From: Molossus alvarezi
Taxonomy: Eukaryota; Chordata; Mammalia; Chiroptera; Molossidae
DNA: 64,000 nucleotides
Direction of reading: 5' to 3'
Assembly (NCBI GenBank): GCA_037176705.1
Contig: CM073887.1
Location: 84,764,348 to 84,828,347 of the forward strand
In this document: positions 33,980 through 44,800 of the stretch, one piece after another
How the letters are laid out: each line of letters opens with the position of its first letter
Numbering within the stretch: position 1 is the first letter of the stretch
The notes under the pieces: model-generated
What the model was told of the DNA's origin: nothing
Databases searched by the model: none
Seen by the model: the letters and a program-made list of their open reading frames with translations, nothing else
Position numbers and translations under genes: made by a program

Positions 33980-34820
33980 GTGCCTGCCACAAGCATGGCC
34001 ACAGAGCATGGGCAGGGTTGAAGAAGAGAAGGAGCAGCTGCTTCGGCCAGTGGTTGGAGGGAGGATCCTTCAGCAGCTGCTCCACACAACCTACTCCCTT
34101 TCTCCCCATCTCCCGGGACTGTGAAAGGAACCCTGGCCCCTCACCTCATTTTCTCTTGGCCCTAAGTCCCAGCCCCTCACACTGCCTCTAGTCCACAAAA
34201 TTGTGACTGTTCCTCCTGATGTATTTTTTTTCTTGGCTTAAAGGGTGTGTTGTTAACTCTTTCTACACTTATTCTCATTTCTCTGGAAGCCACAAGTGGT
34301 GTCAGGGTTCAGTTTGTGTTTGGAATTTTCCCAGCATGGCCTTGAGAGATGAGACTCTTCACTCAGGAGCTCCCAGCATGAAGTGGGTGTCCCAAGCTGT
34401 CTGCTGCCTCCACCCACAGAAAGACAATCTCAAGATGCGTTTGCAACCCTGCTCTTTTCTGTCTTTGAACAATCCTGTGATAGCGATTCTGTTTTTGTCA
34501 CACAGCCAAAGACACCAAGGCTCCCAGATGATAGTGGCTTGAAGTGAGGGAAGAGGCCACACCAGAGGTTCCAGTGGAGGCTCATCTAAGCCTGGCTGGG
34601 AGGCTGGTGAAGGTAGCCTCTGGCAGGTCCCCTTCCTTGGGATTGGCCGGGGGCCCTCAGGTGGAGGGCCCACTGCTCTCCCTCCTGCAGATGTGCCCCT
34701 CTGTGGATTTGGGATAAAGATCAGTGACCACGCCTTCTTCCTCTTCAGCAGAGGTTGCAAACAGGTTACATAAAAAAATCTTGTGACCTGCACAGTGTTT
34801 TAAAAGATTTAGCTGCCAGC
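33980..34820 (+). other. CLTB: CLTB 3' untranslated region and downstream flank
   Basis: No coding potential of its own. I see no AATAAA or ATTAAA in the first 800 bases after the stop; the nearest variants are CATAAA near 34769 and GATAAA near 34713. The true polyadenylation site cannot be fixed from sequence. The whole stretch is repeated almost unchanged at 51550-52390. Confidence 0.5.
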
Positions 34821-34824
34821 CATA

Positions 34825-35240
34825 TTAGTTTCCTAGAGCTGTCATAACAAAGTCTGGCTTAGTATAAGAGATTGTCTCCCTCTTCTGGAGGTCAGAAATC
34901 TGAATCCAGGTGTCAGCAGGGCCACGGTCCCTCTGATGGCACTAGGAAGAATGTTTCAGCTTCTCTTCCAGCTTCTGGCCACCTCAGATGTTCCTTGGCT
35001 TGTAGATGCCTCAGTACAATCCTGAGTTCATCTTCACATGGTCTGTCCTCTGTGTGTGTGTGTATGTCATTGTCCAAACCTCCCCTTTTTATAAGGACAC
35101 CAGTCATATTGGATTAGGGCCCATCTAATCTCATTTTAATTTAACCACCTCTATAAAGACCCTATTTCCAAATATGGTCACATCTTAGGTACTGGGGTTA
35201 GGACTTTAATGTATTTTTTTTGGAGGAATACAAAAATGCC
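34825..35240 (+). repeat. Old interspersed repeat (shared by copy B)
   Basis: TTAGTTTCCTAGAGCTGTCA to GGTACTGGGGTTAGGACTTT, including TAAGGACACCAGTCATATTG, a sequence widespread in mammals; I do not recall its family name with confidence. Confidence 0.6.
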
Positions 35241-35597
35241 TGCATTTATAAAAAAGTGACCATCCCCTTTAGAAGTGCCACATTCCTCAACAATCCATAT
35301 CTGTTCCTTGAATCTCGAGGCAAAGGGACACCACAATGTATTGCTCTACACTCATAATCTTTGCCTTACGCTGAAAGACCATAGTGTGGGCAATCAACTC
35401 AGTTGACCCTGGTCATACACTCCTCCATTTAGAAATCTGGAGCCTTTCAGGGTGCTCAAGAAGTGGTTGTGTCTTCTTTACTTTCTCTTTTCCCTTCTGG
35501 CAACCTGAAGCTGGTGTTGAAACTGATGGAGTTACACATAAAAGGAACCTGGATCCAAATCAACACTTTAGAGCTGACCACAGACGAGGAACACCTG

Positions 35598-35813
35598 TTT
35601 TACTTTATTTAATAATTTTTCCATTCAGTTTTTTTTCTTTATTTAGAGAGAGAGAAACATCGATGAGAGAGAACATTGATGGCCACCTCCTGCATGCCCC
35701 CGCCCCCCCCGGGATTTGGTCCACAACCTGGACATGTGCCTTGACCAGGAATCAAACTGGTGACCTCTTGGTGCATGGGTCGATGCTCAACCATTGAGCC
35801 ACACCAGCCAGGT
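35598..35813 (-). mobile_element. VES SINE (GTGTGG-type)
   Basis: Reverse copy flanked by AGGAACACCTG (35587 and 35814). It is absent at the matching place in copy B (59870), so it entered copy A after the duplication. Confidence 0.92.
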
Positions 35814-36050
35814 AGGAACACCTGGTTGAGAGTGCACATAAAAGCAACAGTCTTAGGTAGCCTCTCTTCTAGAGTTTGTTCAGGTCCCCATTACTTCTTT
35901 CTTCCTTAACTCTTAGACACTAGGTACATACTCAGGCTAGGTCAGAGCAATGATGACAGGCTTCGAGACTGTTATCTTTCCACTATACCAGGCTGCTTCT
36001 GAGCCTGTTTTCTGTTGCAAGAACCATGCCAGGATGGTCTAAATTAGTAG

Positions 36051-36660
36051 AGTCTTAGGTGTTCTCAGGAAGTGGAGTGAGGAGCAGAAGCACAGTGGAG
36101 GGCTGGAACCCTTGCCTCTGACAGGACCATGGCAAGCCTCATCTGAAGGCAGGTTTTTCTTTTTCTACTGCATGTTTGTAAATAGTTGGAAAGTCCCCCC
36201 TCCCCCCAACAATATCACTCTAGGGAATCTACTTTCCAACAGATGAAAAGTTTGTGAATCATTAGATCACATGATTTCTAAGGGCCCCTGCAGTCTTTAG
36301 TTTATTTCTCCTAAAACCAAAGACCAAAAACTTTGAGAATGAATTCATGACACTACAAGTGGAGTCTTTGGTGTTCTCAGGAGGTGGAGTGAGGGGCAGA
36401 AGCACAGTGGAGTGCTGCAACCCCTGCCTCTGACAAGACCACAGCAAGCCTCATCTGAAGGCAGGCTTTTCTACTACAAGTTGGAAAATTGTTGGAAAGC
36501 ACCCCCTCAACAACCTCCCCCAATATCACTCTAGGGAATCTATTTTCCAGCAGATGGAAAGTTTGTGAATCATTAGATCATATGATTTCTAAGGGCCCCT
36601 TTAGTTTGATTCTCTTAAAACCAAAGACCAAAAACCTTGAGGGTGAGCCCGAGAATGAAT
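36051..36660 (+). repeat. 312-bp tandem duplication downstream of HIGD2A
   Basis: Two adjacent similar units, for example GTGTTCTCAGGA at 36059 and 36371 and GAGGCAGAAGCACAGTGGAG-like runs, followed in both by TCATTAGATCA and CCAAAGACCAAAAAC. Copy B of the block (60108-60420) has only one unit, so the doubling happened in copy A or one unit was lost in B. Confidence 0.85.
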
Positions 36661-36685
36661 TCATGTAACTACAAATGGTTTAGAG

Positions 36686-36691
36686 TTTATT
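36686..36691 (-). terminator. HIGD2A: HIGD2A polyadenylation signal
   Basis: AATAAA on the - strand about 230 bases after the HIGD2A stop. The spacing fits a short 3' untranslated region. The same hexamer is kept in the copy near 60436. Confidence 0.7.
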
Positions 36692-36919
36692 AAGTAGAGC
36701 GTGGATAAAGTGCAGCAGACATAGATGTATGCAACACCCAAATGGAACTGAACCAGAGATTCCTTAAAAAAATCTGTCAGTTACTCAATTGGCCATTTCC
36801 TCCCCGACTGGCACAGGGGCTTGTCAGGGGAGATGAGGGAGTAAGTTCAGTGGCAGGATCGGTGGTTGCTCCTGGGGTGGGAATGATCTCCGGGGAGCTT
36901 TCAAGGTCAGGCTGTGGGC

Positions 36920-37086
36920 TCAGGGTCTAGACTTCAGAGCGGATACTGCCAGACCCACCAAGATGGCTGCGACCGTGAAGCCCTGGGCGGCGATCCGGGT
37001 GCGCATCATGAGCTGGGAACGCTGGCTCTGACCCCGGTGGAAGCAGTAGAGGCCATAGGTAAGGGCGGCCGCCGTGCCCAGGCAGC
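36920..37086 (-). CDS. HIGD2A: HIGD2A exon 2 coding part
   Basis: 167 nt starting GCTGCCTGGGC after the acceptor CCTCAG. It encodes both membrane segments and the loop RGQSQRSQLMMRTRIAAQG between them, ending at TGA (36922-36920). Confidence 0.94.
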
Positions 37087-37570
37087 CTGAGGAGGGTAGA
37101 AAGCGGGTAGGGTGGCAAATCCAGAAGCCCCTCCTCGCTTTGGAGCTTCTTTCTCCTGAGTCGAGATCTCAGAAAAGGAGCGAGGCTGGGGTTAAGAGGG
37201 GTTGGTCCGGGCAGGGTCCTCGGAGTTACAGAGTCCGCCCCATCCACCACCAAATCCCGCTCGGCTCCTGCTCCAATCTGGTTCATCCCTCACTGCCCCG
37301 CCCCTTCGCCACAGCTCTGGTCATTCTCATTCCGGTGTCCCCATGGCGTCCCCGGTCCTTCCCTATTTCGTTCCCTCCCGAAAGCACTGTCTTCTCCCTC
37401 TACAGTTCCTTCAATACTAGCTTACCTATGGGTACCATTGGGTTCTCGCGAGTCTTGCGAAGGAACTTTTCCTTGAAGCTTTCCGGATTGCCGTAGACAC
37501 TGGGGCTAAAACCTTCAATGACTGGGGGCTGCGACGGTGCCTCTGGAGTGACAGGGCCTGGAGTCGTCAT
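36920..37570 (-). CDS. HIGD2A: HIG1 domain family member 2A
   Basis: Two exons on the - strand, 37570-37426 and 37086-36920, give 312 nt, 103 residues plus TGA (human 106; the three-residue gap lies in the N-terminal linker). The product is a mitochondrial inner-membrane protein of the Rcf1/HIG1 family that helps assemble cytochrome c oxidase and supercomplexes. Seen: the N-terminus MTTPGPVTPEAPSQPPVIEG, the family block NPESFKEKFLRKTRENP, two hydrophobic segments, and between them the HIG1 signature spaced Q-x3-R-x-R-x3-Q (QLMMRTRIAAQ). The C-terminus is LKSRP. The donor is GTAAGC and the acceptor CCTCAG. It is head to head with NOP16, 271 bases between start codons. A broken second copy lies at 60.7-61.4 kb. 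Confidence 0.95.
37426..37570 (-). CDS. HIGD2A: HIGD2A exon 1 coding part
   Basis: 145 nt, 48 codons plus one base, ending GTACCCATAG before the donor GTAAGC. It encodes the proline-rich N-terminus and the FKEKFLRKTRENP block. Confidence 0.94.
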
Positions 37571-37841
37571 GTCTGGGGCAACAGCAGCCGGAGAAAATGG
37601 GGACACTAAACTCCACCTCCTGGTGAGGTCATGAAAGGGGGCGGAGAAAAGGACTTTATTGAGCGTTGTACGCAGGCGCATCCGTTCATTGCGTCCTGGG
37701 AGTCGTAGTAGTTGGCGTGGTATCGCGACGTTTCCGAAAAAGTCCGCCAAGACCTGCGAGTGCCGGAAGGAAGGAGTCCGCTTCACCAGGTGCTGGGAGT
37801 GCAGGCGCGGAGTCCGAGTTGCGGCTGCGGTGGTCCGCGGG

Positions 37842-37950
37842 ATGCCCGAGGCCAAGGAGAAGACCCGCAGGCAGAAGTTCGGTTACAATGTTAACCGGCA
37901 CCGTCGTAGCCGGAATGCTCTCGATGGAAGGCAGCGCCACGGATCGAGTG
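37842..37950 (+). pseudogene. NOP16: NOP16 exon 1, frameshifted
   Basis: Reads in frame for about 26 codons (ending RNA), then a two-base insertion of CT moves the reading frame. Skipping those two bases gives the family continuation RWKAAPRIE up to the donor GTGAGC. Confidence 0.87.
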
Positions 37951-38026
37951 GTGAGCAGCCTGTGTTCAGAAGCAAGGGGCCTGGCCGGACGGCCAACGAG
38001 ATGACGGTTCCGCCATCTGCTGGTAG

Positions 38027-38135
38027 CTCCCCCTTCCGAGATTCCTGAAACCATGCCAAATCCGTGTGGCAGAACCTGGCCGACCTGGGATTGGCCACGG
38101 GCCTCAACAAGGCATTGCCCCTCGGTAAGAGAAAG
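38027..38135 (+). pseudogene. NOP16: NOP16 exon 2 with nonsense codon
   Basis: After the acceptor GGTAG, the ancestral frame gives SPFRDS, a TGA stop, then NHAKSVWQNLADLGLA and ends GKRK before GTACTG. The stop replaces the conserved tryptophan. Confidence 0.86.
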
Positions 38136-38329
38136 GTACTGACTTGACAGGGTCCCGGCCCTTGCCCTGTCTCCTCCGCCAAACCTTTCTCACGCGTTTC
38201 CTGGGTTTGCGATCTCCCACAGCCAACTCGTCCAGCCTACACTGACTGTGGTTGAGGGTCCGGTTTAGAATTACCTCCACAGCACAAATTGGACCTAGGT
38301 TGGAGTTTCCCTTTCTTTCTCTCCTCCGA

Positions 38330-38372
38330 ACCGCGGCCGACGCTCTAACCACTGAGCCAAACTGGCCAGGGC
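38330..38372 (-). mobile_element. SINE head fragment in NOP16 intron 2
   Basis: Only the last 40 bases of a reverse VES copy (CGACGCTCTAACCACTGAGC) remain. Confidence 0.7.
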
Positions 38373-38448
38373 CCCTTTCTTTCTCCATTCATTTTTTTTT
38401 TTTCTTCCGAAATTAACCTGTTTGGGTCCCTTTGCTTTTTTTGTTTGT

Positions 38449-38682
38449 TAATCCTCACCCGAGGATATTTTTTTCTATTAATTTTTAGAGAGAGTGGAAA
38501 GGAGGGAGGGAGGCAGGAAGAGAAAGAGGGAAAGAGAGAAACAGCCATTGGTTGCCTCCTACATGCGCCCAACTAGGGCGGGGATCAACTTGCAACCCAG
38601 GTACGGGGCCATTCACCGGGAATCGAACCCCAGAGGCTTCCGTGGGTGGGCCGACGCTCTAACCACTGAGCAACACCAGTCA
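38449..38682 (-). mobile_element. VES SINE
   Basis: Reverse copy between GGGTCCCTT (38424) and GGGTCCCTT (38683). Confidence 0.88.
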
Positions 38683-38888
38683 GGGTCCCTTGGAATCTTA
38701 ATGGTATTTCCCAGAATTTTCTTTTTCTGTCCTTACCTTTCTTCATAAAGACTCCCCAGAGTTTGGGATCTTGACTTGCTTTTTACACCTCTTTTCAGAT
38801 TCAGTTGTCCTTGGTCTAAGCTTCCCTGGGGTTAGTTTCTCCCCAGTATGTCTTTTTCTGGACACCCCTTTCAAAAATAGCACCCTTG

Positions 38889-39119
38889 CCCTGGCCGGTT
38901 TGCTCAGCGGTTAGAGCGTTGGCCTGCGGTCTGGAGAAACCCGGTTTGGTTCCGCTAAGGGCACTACCTCTGTTGCAGTTTGTCCCCGGCCCTGGTTGGG
39001 TCGTGTGGGTGGCAACCACTGGATGTGTCCCTTTCACGTCGATGTTTCTCTCTCTCTCACTCCCTCCCACTCTATCTGAGCAAAATTTCGAAAAATGTCC
39101 TCGGGTGAGGAAAAAAAAA
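38889..39119 (+). mobile_element. VES SINE with small deletions
   Basis: Forward copy flanked by AGCACCCTT (38879 and 39122). Confidence 0.9.
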
Positions 39120-39364
39120 AAAGCACCCTTTCCCACCCAGCTAATTCTTCCTGGTTTTAACTCATAGCACTTGTAAATACTTGATGGTTTATTATGTATT
39201 TATGTATCTGTTGATTGTCTGTGCCTCTTACCTCCAACATAATTTCCTTGGTGATAAGGACTTTGTGTTTTGTTCACTACTAAATCTCCAGTGGTGCTTA
39301 GGATGTGACTAGTGCTCAATAAACAGTTAACCCACCGAGTGGGCTTGCCTTTTAGGCAAGTTTC

Positions 39365-39771
39365 TTTTAATTTCTTATTTATTGATTTGAGAGAGAAAGA
39401 GAGAGAGATTTGTTGTTCCACTTATTTATGCATTCATTGGTTGATTCTTGTATGTACACTGACTGGGAATTGAAACTACAACCTTGGTGCGTTGGGATTG
39501 CGCTCTAACCAACTGAGCTACCTGGTTAGAACTAGGTGAGTTTCTGGGGTTTTTTTGTAATCCTCACCTAAGGGTATTTTTCTATGTATCTTCAGATAGA
39601 GTGTGAGAGAAAGAGAGAGAAACATTGATGTGAAAGAGACACATCGACTTGCTGCCTCCTGCACCACCCCGAACAGGGCCCAACCAATGCCTGTGCCCTT
39701 GCCGGAATCAAACCCACACTTACTGGTCCACTGGCTGATGCTCTAACTGTTGAGCCAAACTGGCCAGGGCT
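39365..39771 (-). mobile_element. Two SINEs, adjacent or nested
   Basis: Reverse SINE-like bodies at 39365-39530 and 39555-39770, bounded overall by AGGCAAGTTTCTTTT (39354 and 39772). Confidence 0.8.
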
Positions 39772-40196
39772 AGGCAAGTTTCTTTTTATCCCTTCATGCC
39801 AGAGGAAAAAGGCAATACTGTTTCTAGAACAAATGTGAAGCTGCACCCAAGCACTGTCAGGTTGCTTCCTCTCATAGAGAAGGTGTCTGACGTCTCTCCC
39901 TGACTGTAAATTATAAAGCATTTTCATGTGCATTGTTTCATTTGAAGTGAGGCACACAGGGGGAATTATGCCAATTTCATAAATAGGTACAGAAAGAAGA
40001 ATTGCTTTCTTGAATCTCTTGAGAACCATGAATCCTTCAGGGCATAGGTTCTCTTTGTCAGCTATTCTTGCCTGACCTTGTATATGGATCTGTATGGGTC
40101 AAGTAATCGTATAGGGAAAGTCAGGAGCCTCTAGAATTTTCATGTGTCCAGGATCCTTCCCTTTTCTACCGGTCTCACTGGCTCTGCTCTCTGCAG

Positions 40197-40244
40197 GTGA
40201 AGGCCATGGAGGTGGAGCCTCAGGAACTCATGTGGAAACCCTAG
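40197..40244 (+). pseudogene. NOP16: NOP16 exon 3 with deletion and stop
   Basis: Reads VKAMEVEPQELMWKP then TAG directly at the donor GTACTA. Compared with the human protein about four residues are missing after EV(D/E). Confidence 0.83.
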
Positions 40245-40279
40245 GTACTAAATGGTGGGTGCTGGCCACATTCCTCTAG

Positions 40280-40420
40280 GTCACCATCCTGTACAGTTAG
40301 AACTGGAAAGAGTCCTTGGGTGCTTTATTTTACAGGTGGAAAAACCAGAGTTCAGAGGGAAGAAGTGAGCTGGTCCAGGGTTCAGAGTCTGGGGACTATG
40401 TCCCTGGCTGGGACATTTTT
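40280..40420 (+). repeat. MIR fragment
   Basis: TTTATTTTACAGGTGGAAAA followed by AGAAGTGAGCTGGTCCAGGG resembles the MIR core. Confidence 0.45.
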
Positions 40421-40552
40421 GGTCCACTGACTAAACTCAAGTATGTGAAGTGAGGTCAGAGAAGTTTAGGTCCCTAAGAGGATAGAAAATAAATCATTAA
40501 GTCTTAGGCATGCATTTCAGCTTCTCATGAATTTAAGAATGAACAAATTTTT

Positions 40553-40811
40553 GCCCTGGCTGGTTTGGCTCAGCGGTTAGAGTGTCGGCCTGCGGTCCAG
40601 AGAGACCCGGGTTCGGTTCCCGCTAAGGGCATGTGCCTCGGTTGCAGTTTGTCCCCGGCCCTGGTTGGTCGTGCGGGTGGCAGCCACTCCATGTGTCCCT
40701 TTGACGTCGGTGTTTCTCTCTCTCTCTCTCTCTCTCTTCCTCTCTCTCCCTCTCACTCTATCTGAAAATGGAAGAATGTCCTTGGGAGAGGATAAAAAAA
40801 AAAAAAAAAAA
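40553..40811 (+). mobile_element. VES SINE
   Basis: Forward copy flanked by AAGAATGAACA (40535 and 40811). Confidence 0.92.
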
Positions 40812-40824
40812 AGAATGAACATAT

Positions 40825-41070
40825 ATATTTTTTTAATTTAATTAATGTATGTGTTTTTAATAAATTCTTTATTGATTTTAGAGAGAGAAGAAGGAAGAGG
40901 GAGAGAGAAATAGAAACACTGATGAGAGAGAACATCAATTGGTTGCCTCCTTCATGCCCTACACTGGGGATCGGACCCATAACCCAGGCATGTGCCCTGA
41001 CCGGGAATCGAACTGGCAACCTCCTGGTACATGGGTCGATACTCAACCAGTGAGCCACACTGGCTAGGCA
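40825..41070 (-). mobile_element. VES SINE (GTGTGG-type)
   Basis: Reverse copy followed by AGGATGAACAGATTTTTAG, an imperfect repeat of the sequence before it. Confidence 0.88.
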
Positions 41071-41232
41071 AGGATGAACAGATTTTTAGAGATTCCACCA
41101 TCTCATTTAATCTTCGCAATGACAAATCAAAATCATGTATCCTAAGGCTACAGAGGCTGAATAATAAAACAGAAGAGAGTAAATTCTGCAGAAAAACGGG
41201 AATACTCTAGAATTCTCCATCCATCCTTCTTC

Positions 41233-41482
41233 TTTTTTTTTTTTTTTATCCTCACCCGAGGACATTTTTCCATTTTTTGTTCAGATAGAGCGGGAGGAAG
41301 AGAGAGGAAGAGAGAGAGAGAAACATCGATGTGAAGGGACACATCGAGTGGCTGCCACCCGCACGACCAACCAGGGCCGGGGACAAACTGCAACCGAGGT
41401 ACGTGCCCTTAGCGGGAACCGAACCCGGGTCTCTCTGTACCGCAGGCCGACGCTCCAACCACTGAGCCAAACCGGCCAGGGC
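41233..41482 (-). mobile_element. VES SINE, young
   Basis: Reverse copy near consensus, flanked by CCATCCTTCTTCTT (41219 and 41483). Confidence 0.93.
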
Positions 41483-41512
41483 CCATCCTTCTTCTTATTG
41501 GTCTGAGATTTT

Positions 41513-43849
41513 TTTTTTTTTTTTTTTACTTGAGTATATTTTATTTTGTTGGTCAATTTCACCCCCACCTCAATGTGCCCTTCATTATGTAGATCATTTA
41601 TTATTTCAAGAAAGTTTTCTTGAATTATACTTTTTACTATTTGTTCTATTGCATTGCTTAATTCAGTCTCCTATTTTATTTTATTTTTTTATTTTTATTT
41701 TTTTCCACATCTTTATTGTTGCATGTAAAATGTATTACAGATATTCCACATTTTTCCCCCATTGACCCCCTCCTCCCCACTTCCGCCCCCCCTCCCACCT
41801 TTTCCCAAACTATTGTCCGTGTCCATTGGTTATGCATATAAGTTCTTTGGTTTATTTCTTCCCACCCCCCCCCAACCCCTTTCCCTTTGAGGTTTGTCAG
41901 TCTAGCAATGAATTTGTGCTTCTTAATCCCTTCACCTTTTTTATCCATTCCCCCAACCCCTTTCCCAACTGGCAACCAACAAAATGTTCTCTGTATCTAT
42001 GAGAATGTTCCTGTTCTTCCTGTTCATTTTGTTTGTAGATTCCATTGTTGATAGATATGTATTCATTGCCATTTTGTTTGTTCATACATTTTATCTTTTT
42101 CTTCAAAAAGACCCTTCATCATTTCATATAATAACGGTTTGGTAGTGATGAACTCCTTTAACTTTTTCTTGTCTGGGAAAGTTTTTATATGTCCATCGAT
42201 TCTAAATGATAGCTTTGCAGGATAGAGTAACCTTGGTTGTAGGTTCTTGGTTTTCATCACTCTGAATATTTCTTGCCACTCCCTTCTGGCCTGCAAAGTT
42301 TCTTTTGAGAAATCAGCTGACAGCCTAATGGGAACTCCCTTGTAGGTAACTAGCTGCCTTTCTCTTGCTGCTTTTAGGATTCTCTCTTTGTCTTGAACCT
42401 TTTGCATTTTGATGATGATGCCTCTTGGGGTTCATCTTGTTTGGGACTCTCTGTGCTTCCTGGACTTGTATGTCTGTTTCCTTCACCAAGTTAGGAAAGT
42501 TTTCTGCCATTATTGTTTCAAACAGGTTTTCGATTTCTTGTTCTCTCTCTTCTCCTTCCGGCACCCTCAAGATGCGAATGTTGGCACGCTTGAAGTTGTC
42601 CCAGAGGCTCCTTACACTATCCTCATTTTTTTGGATTCTTTTTTCTTTTTGCTGTTCTGGTTGGGCGTTTTTTGCTTCCTTATATTCCAAATCGATGGTT
42701 TGCTCCTTGGATTTATGTACTCTATTATTGAAGCTATGTAAATTATTCTTTATTTCAGTTAAAGCCTCCTTCGTTTCTAACTGTGCAGCGATCATTTCTG
42801 ACTGGTACTTTTTTATGCTCTTGAGGCCCTCACTGAGTTCATTGAGCATCCTTATAAGCAGTATTTTGAACTCAGCATCTGTTAGGTTGCTTATCTCCAT
42901 TTCGCTTAGTACTTTTCTTGGGGTTTTGTTCTGTTCTTTCATTTGGGACCTGTTTCTTTGTATCCTCATTTTGGCTGCCTCCCTGTGTTTGTTTCTGTGT
43001 ATTACTTAACGAGAGGTATGGGGCTCGCTGAGACCAGATGCTGCTCGTTTGAAAGAATTTAGGGAAAACCTGAAGCAGGATCCAAGACAGGCCAATCCTA
43101 TGGTTAAGCAAGTGGCAACAGCTTTGGTGGGCTTGAAAGTTGTGTGGGGCGGGGCCTCAGGGAGTCAGCAGGGCGGGGCTACCAGTGTGAGCCAGGTTGC
43201 TGGAGTCCCAGATATGGCGACGGTCTGCCGCCCCAGGGAAGGGCTCACCAAAGGAACAAAGGCCTCTTACAGCACGTTTGTCCCCGAGAAAGCCCCCTCT
43301 CCAGCCCTCGCTCCAGTGCCAAACAGCTCAGTTCTTCCCTGTATGTCTCTGGTGCCCCTCGAGCTGCCTCCCCTCCGAGCTTAGAGGGAGAGAGTCCGAC
43401 CACTCCGTGCGCGGGCCCTTTAGGGAGCTGCCTGTGGCTCCAGCCGCTTCAGCTTCCCTGAGCCTCAGTTCCCGCTGGTTTTTCCAGCCAGAAGTTATGG
43501 GGATTCTCTTCCTGGCACTGGAAACCTGAGCGGGGCACCTGGTGTGGGACGGGGACCCCTCAGTCCTCAGGAAGGACCTTCCCAGCCGCGGGAGCCTCCT
43601 GATTTTTATCCACCACGCTTGGGTGTGGGACCAGCCCGTTGCGCCGCCGCGCTGCTGCCGCCCCTCCTACCGGTCTGGATGTAGCTGCTTTTTTTTTTTT
43701 TTTAATTCCATAGTTGTAGGACTTCCATTCAGTTTGATTTCAGGCGGTTTTGGATGATGGTTGTTCTGTAGTTTTGTTGTAACTTGGATGTGGTTGTGGG
43801 AGAACGCGATACTGCGTTTCCCTACGCCGCCATCTTGACCGGAAGTCCC
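41513..43849 (-). mobile_element. HAL1-type element with 3' transduction
   Basis: Flanked by TGGTCTGAGATTTT (41499 and 43850). On the - strand it has a CpG-rich 5' UTR (43849 to about 42990), an ORF1 with one frameshift, a G-rich 3' UTR and no ORF2, then an internal A-rich tail (near 41690) and about 150 further bases ending AATAAAATATACTCAAGT plus poly-A. Confidence 0.88.
42063..42969 (-). pseudogene. HAL1-type ORF1, frameshifted
   Basis: Starts MRIQRNRSQMKEQNKTPRKV, includes the coiled-coil part and RRM-like IRILRVPEGEEREQEIE. Near 42410-42425 fourteen bases present in the copy at 1345 (CCCACACCAAGAGA) are missing, shifting the frame. The rest, to FEEKDKMYEQTKWQ, is in the next frame. Related to L1 ORF1p, an RNA-binding trimer. 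Confidence 0.87.
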
Positions 43850-44039
43850 TGGTCTGAGATTTTTAACAGTTCTGAATGTAACAAGTTTGAATAGCCGGAC
43901 ATTTGATATAGGATTCTTCGAGTTTCTGTCTTAAGTGTACCTCAATGAATCTCATAAGAATTACAGCACTGAATTTCATATACAAAATCATGTACTTATT
44001 GTAGTCAAAGCTAATTTTGAAAAGTTTTACTTTTATTTT

Positions 44040-44100
44040 TTTGTTAATTCTCACCTGACGGTATCCCCATTGATTTTTAGATAGAATGGAAGGGAGGAGA

Positions 44101-44146
<46 letters not shown>

Positions 44147-44308
44147 TCGATGGGAGAGAGACATGAATTGGCTGCCTCCAGCATGACCCCTGACCAGGGC
44201 CGGGTATCAAACCTGCAACCCAGGTACAAGCCCTTGACCAGGAATCAAACCCAAGACCCTTTGGTGCGTGTGCCAACGCTCTAATCACTGAGCAACACCA
44301 GCCAGGGC
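44040..44308 (-). mobile_element. VES SINE with long GA run
   Basis: Reverse, moderately old copy; (GA)n about 36 bases long. Confidence 0.88.
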
Positions 44309-44317
44309 AGGGGTTTA

Positions 44318-44551
44318 TTTATTTATTTTACCCTCACCCAAGGTCATTTTTCCATTTTTCAGAAAGAGTGGGAGGGAGAGAGAGAGAGAAACATCGACGT
44401 GAAAGGGACACATCCAGTGGCTGCCACTCACACTACCAACCAGGGCCGGGGACAAACTGCAACCGAGATACATGCCCTTAGCGGGAACCGAACCTGGGTC
44501 TCTCTGGACCTCAGGCTGATGCTCTAACCACTGAACAAACTGCCAGGGCCA
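44318..44551 (-). mobile_element. VES SINE
   Basis: Reverse copy between CAGGGGTTTA and CAGGGGCTTA. Confidence 0.88.
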
Positions 44552-44598
44552 GGGGCTTACTTTTAATTCTTAATTTAAAACATCTAAAATTCTATATC

Positions 44599-44800
44599 CA
44601 GCTGGTGTGGCTCAGTAGATTGAGCATCCTCCCATGGACTGAGAGGTCCCAGTTTGATTCCCGGTCAGGGCACATGCCCGGGTTGTGAGCTCAATCCCCA
44701 GTGTGGGAGCGTGCAGGAGGCAGCCGATGGATGTTTTTCTCTCTCATGAAGGTTTCTATCTCTCCCTTCCTCTCTCTCTAAAAAATCAATAAAGTGTGTT
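44599..44800 (+). mobile_element. VES SINE (GTGTGG-type)
   Basis: Forward copy with head CAGCTGGTGTGGCTCAGTAG. Confidence 0.87.

Larger units (their letters stand above)
33075..35240 (+). repeat. Segmental duplication, copy A, 5' part
   Basis: Partner of 50645-53085. It contains the last CLTB intron end, exon 6 and the 3' region, then an old interspersed repeat (34825-35240) shared by both copies. Confidence 0.93.
35240..37500 (+). repeat. Segmental duplication, copy A, 3' part
   Basis: Matches 58225-61440 once the later insertions there are ignored. 35240-36390 is a diverged match; 36390-36960 is nearly identical to 60140-60710 (offset 23750); the HIGD2A exon 2, intron and exon 1 are diverged again. 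Confidence 0.9.
37200..38140. promoter_or_regulatory. Bidirectional CpG-island promoter HIGD2A/NOP16
   Basis: CpG-rich region lying between the divergent start codons of HIGD2A (37570, -) and NOP16 (37842, +). The head-to-head arrangement matches human. NOP16 is broken here, so the island is presumably held by HIGD2A alone. Confidence 0.75.

Noticed and set aside
33749..34009. ORFs antisense to CLTB exon 6, repeated at 51319
   Set aside because: They are shadows of the coding exon; their duplication only reflects the segmental duplication.
43049..43529. Overlapping GC-rich ORFs of 105-111 residues
   Set aside because: They lie in the CpG-rich 5' UTR of the HAL1-type element on the opposite strand and have no recognisable domain.
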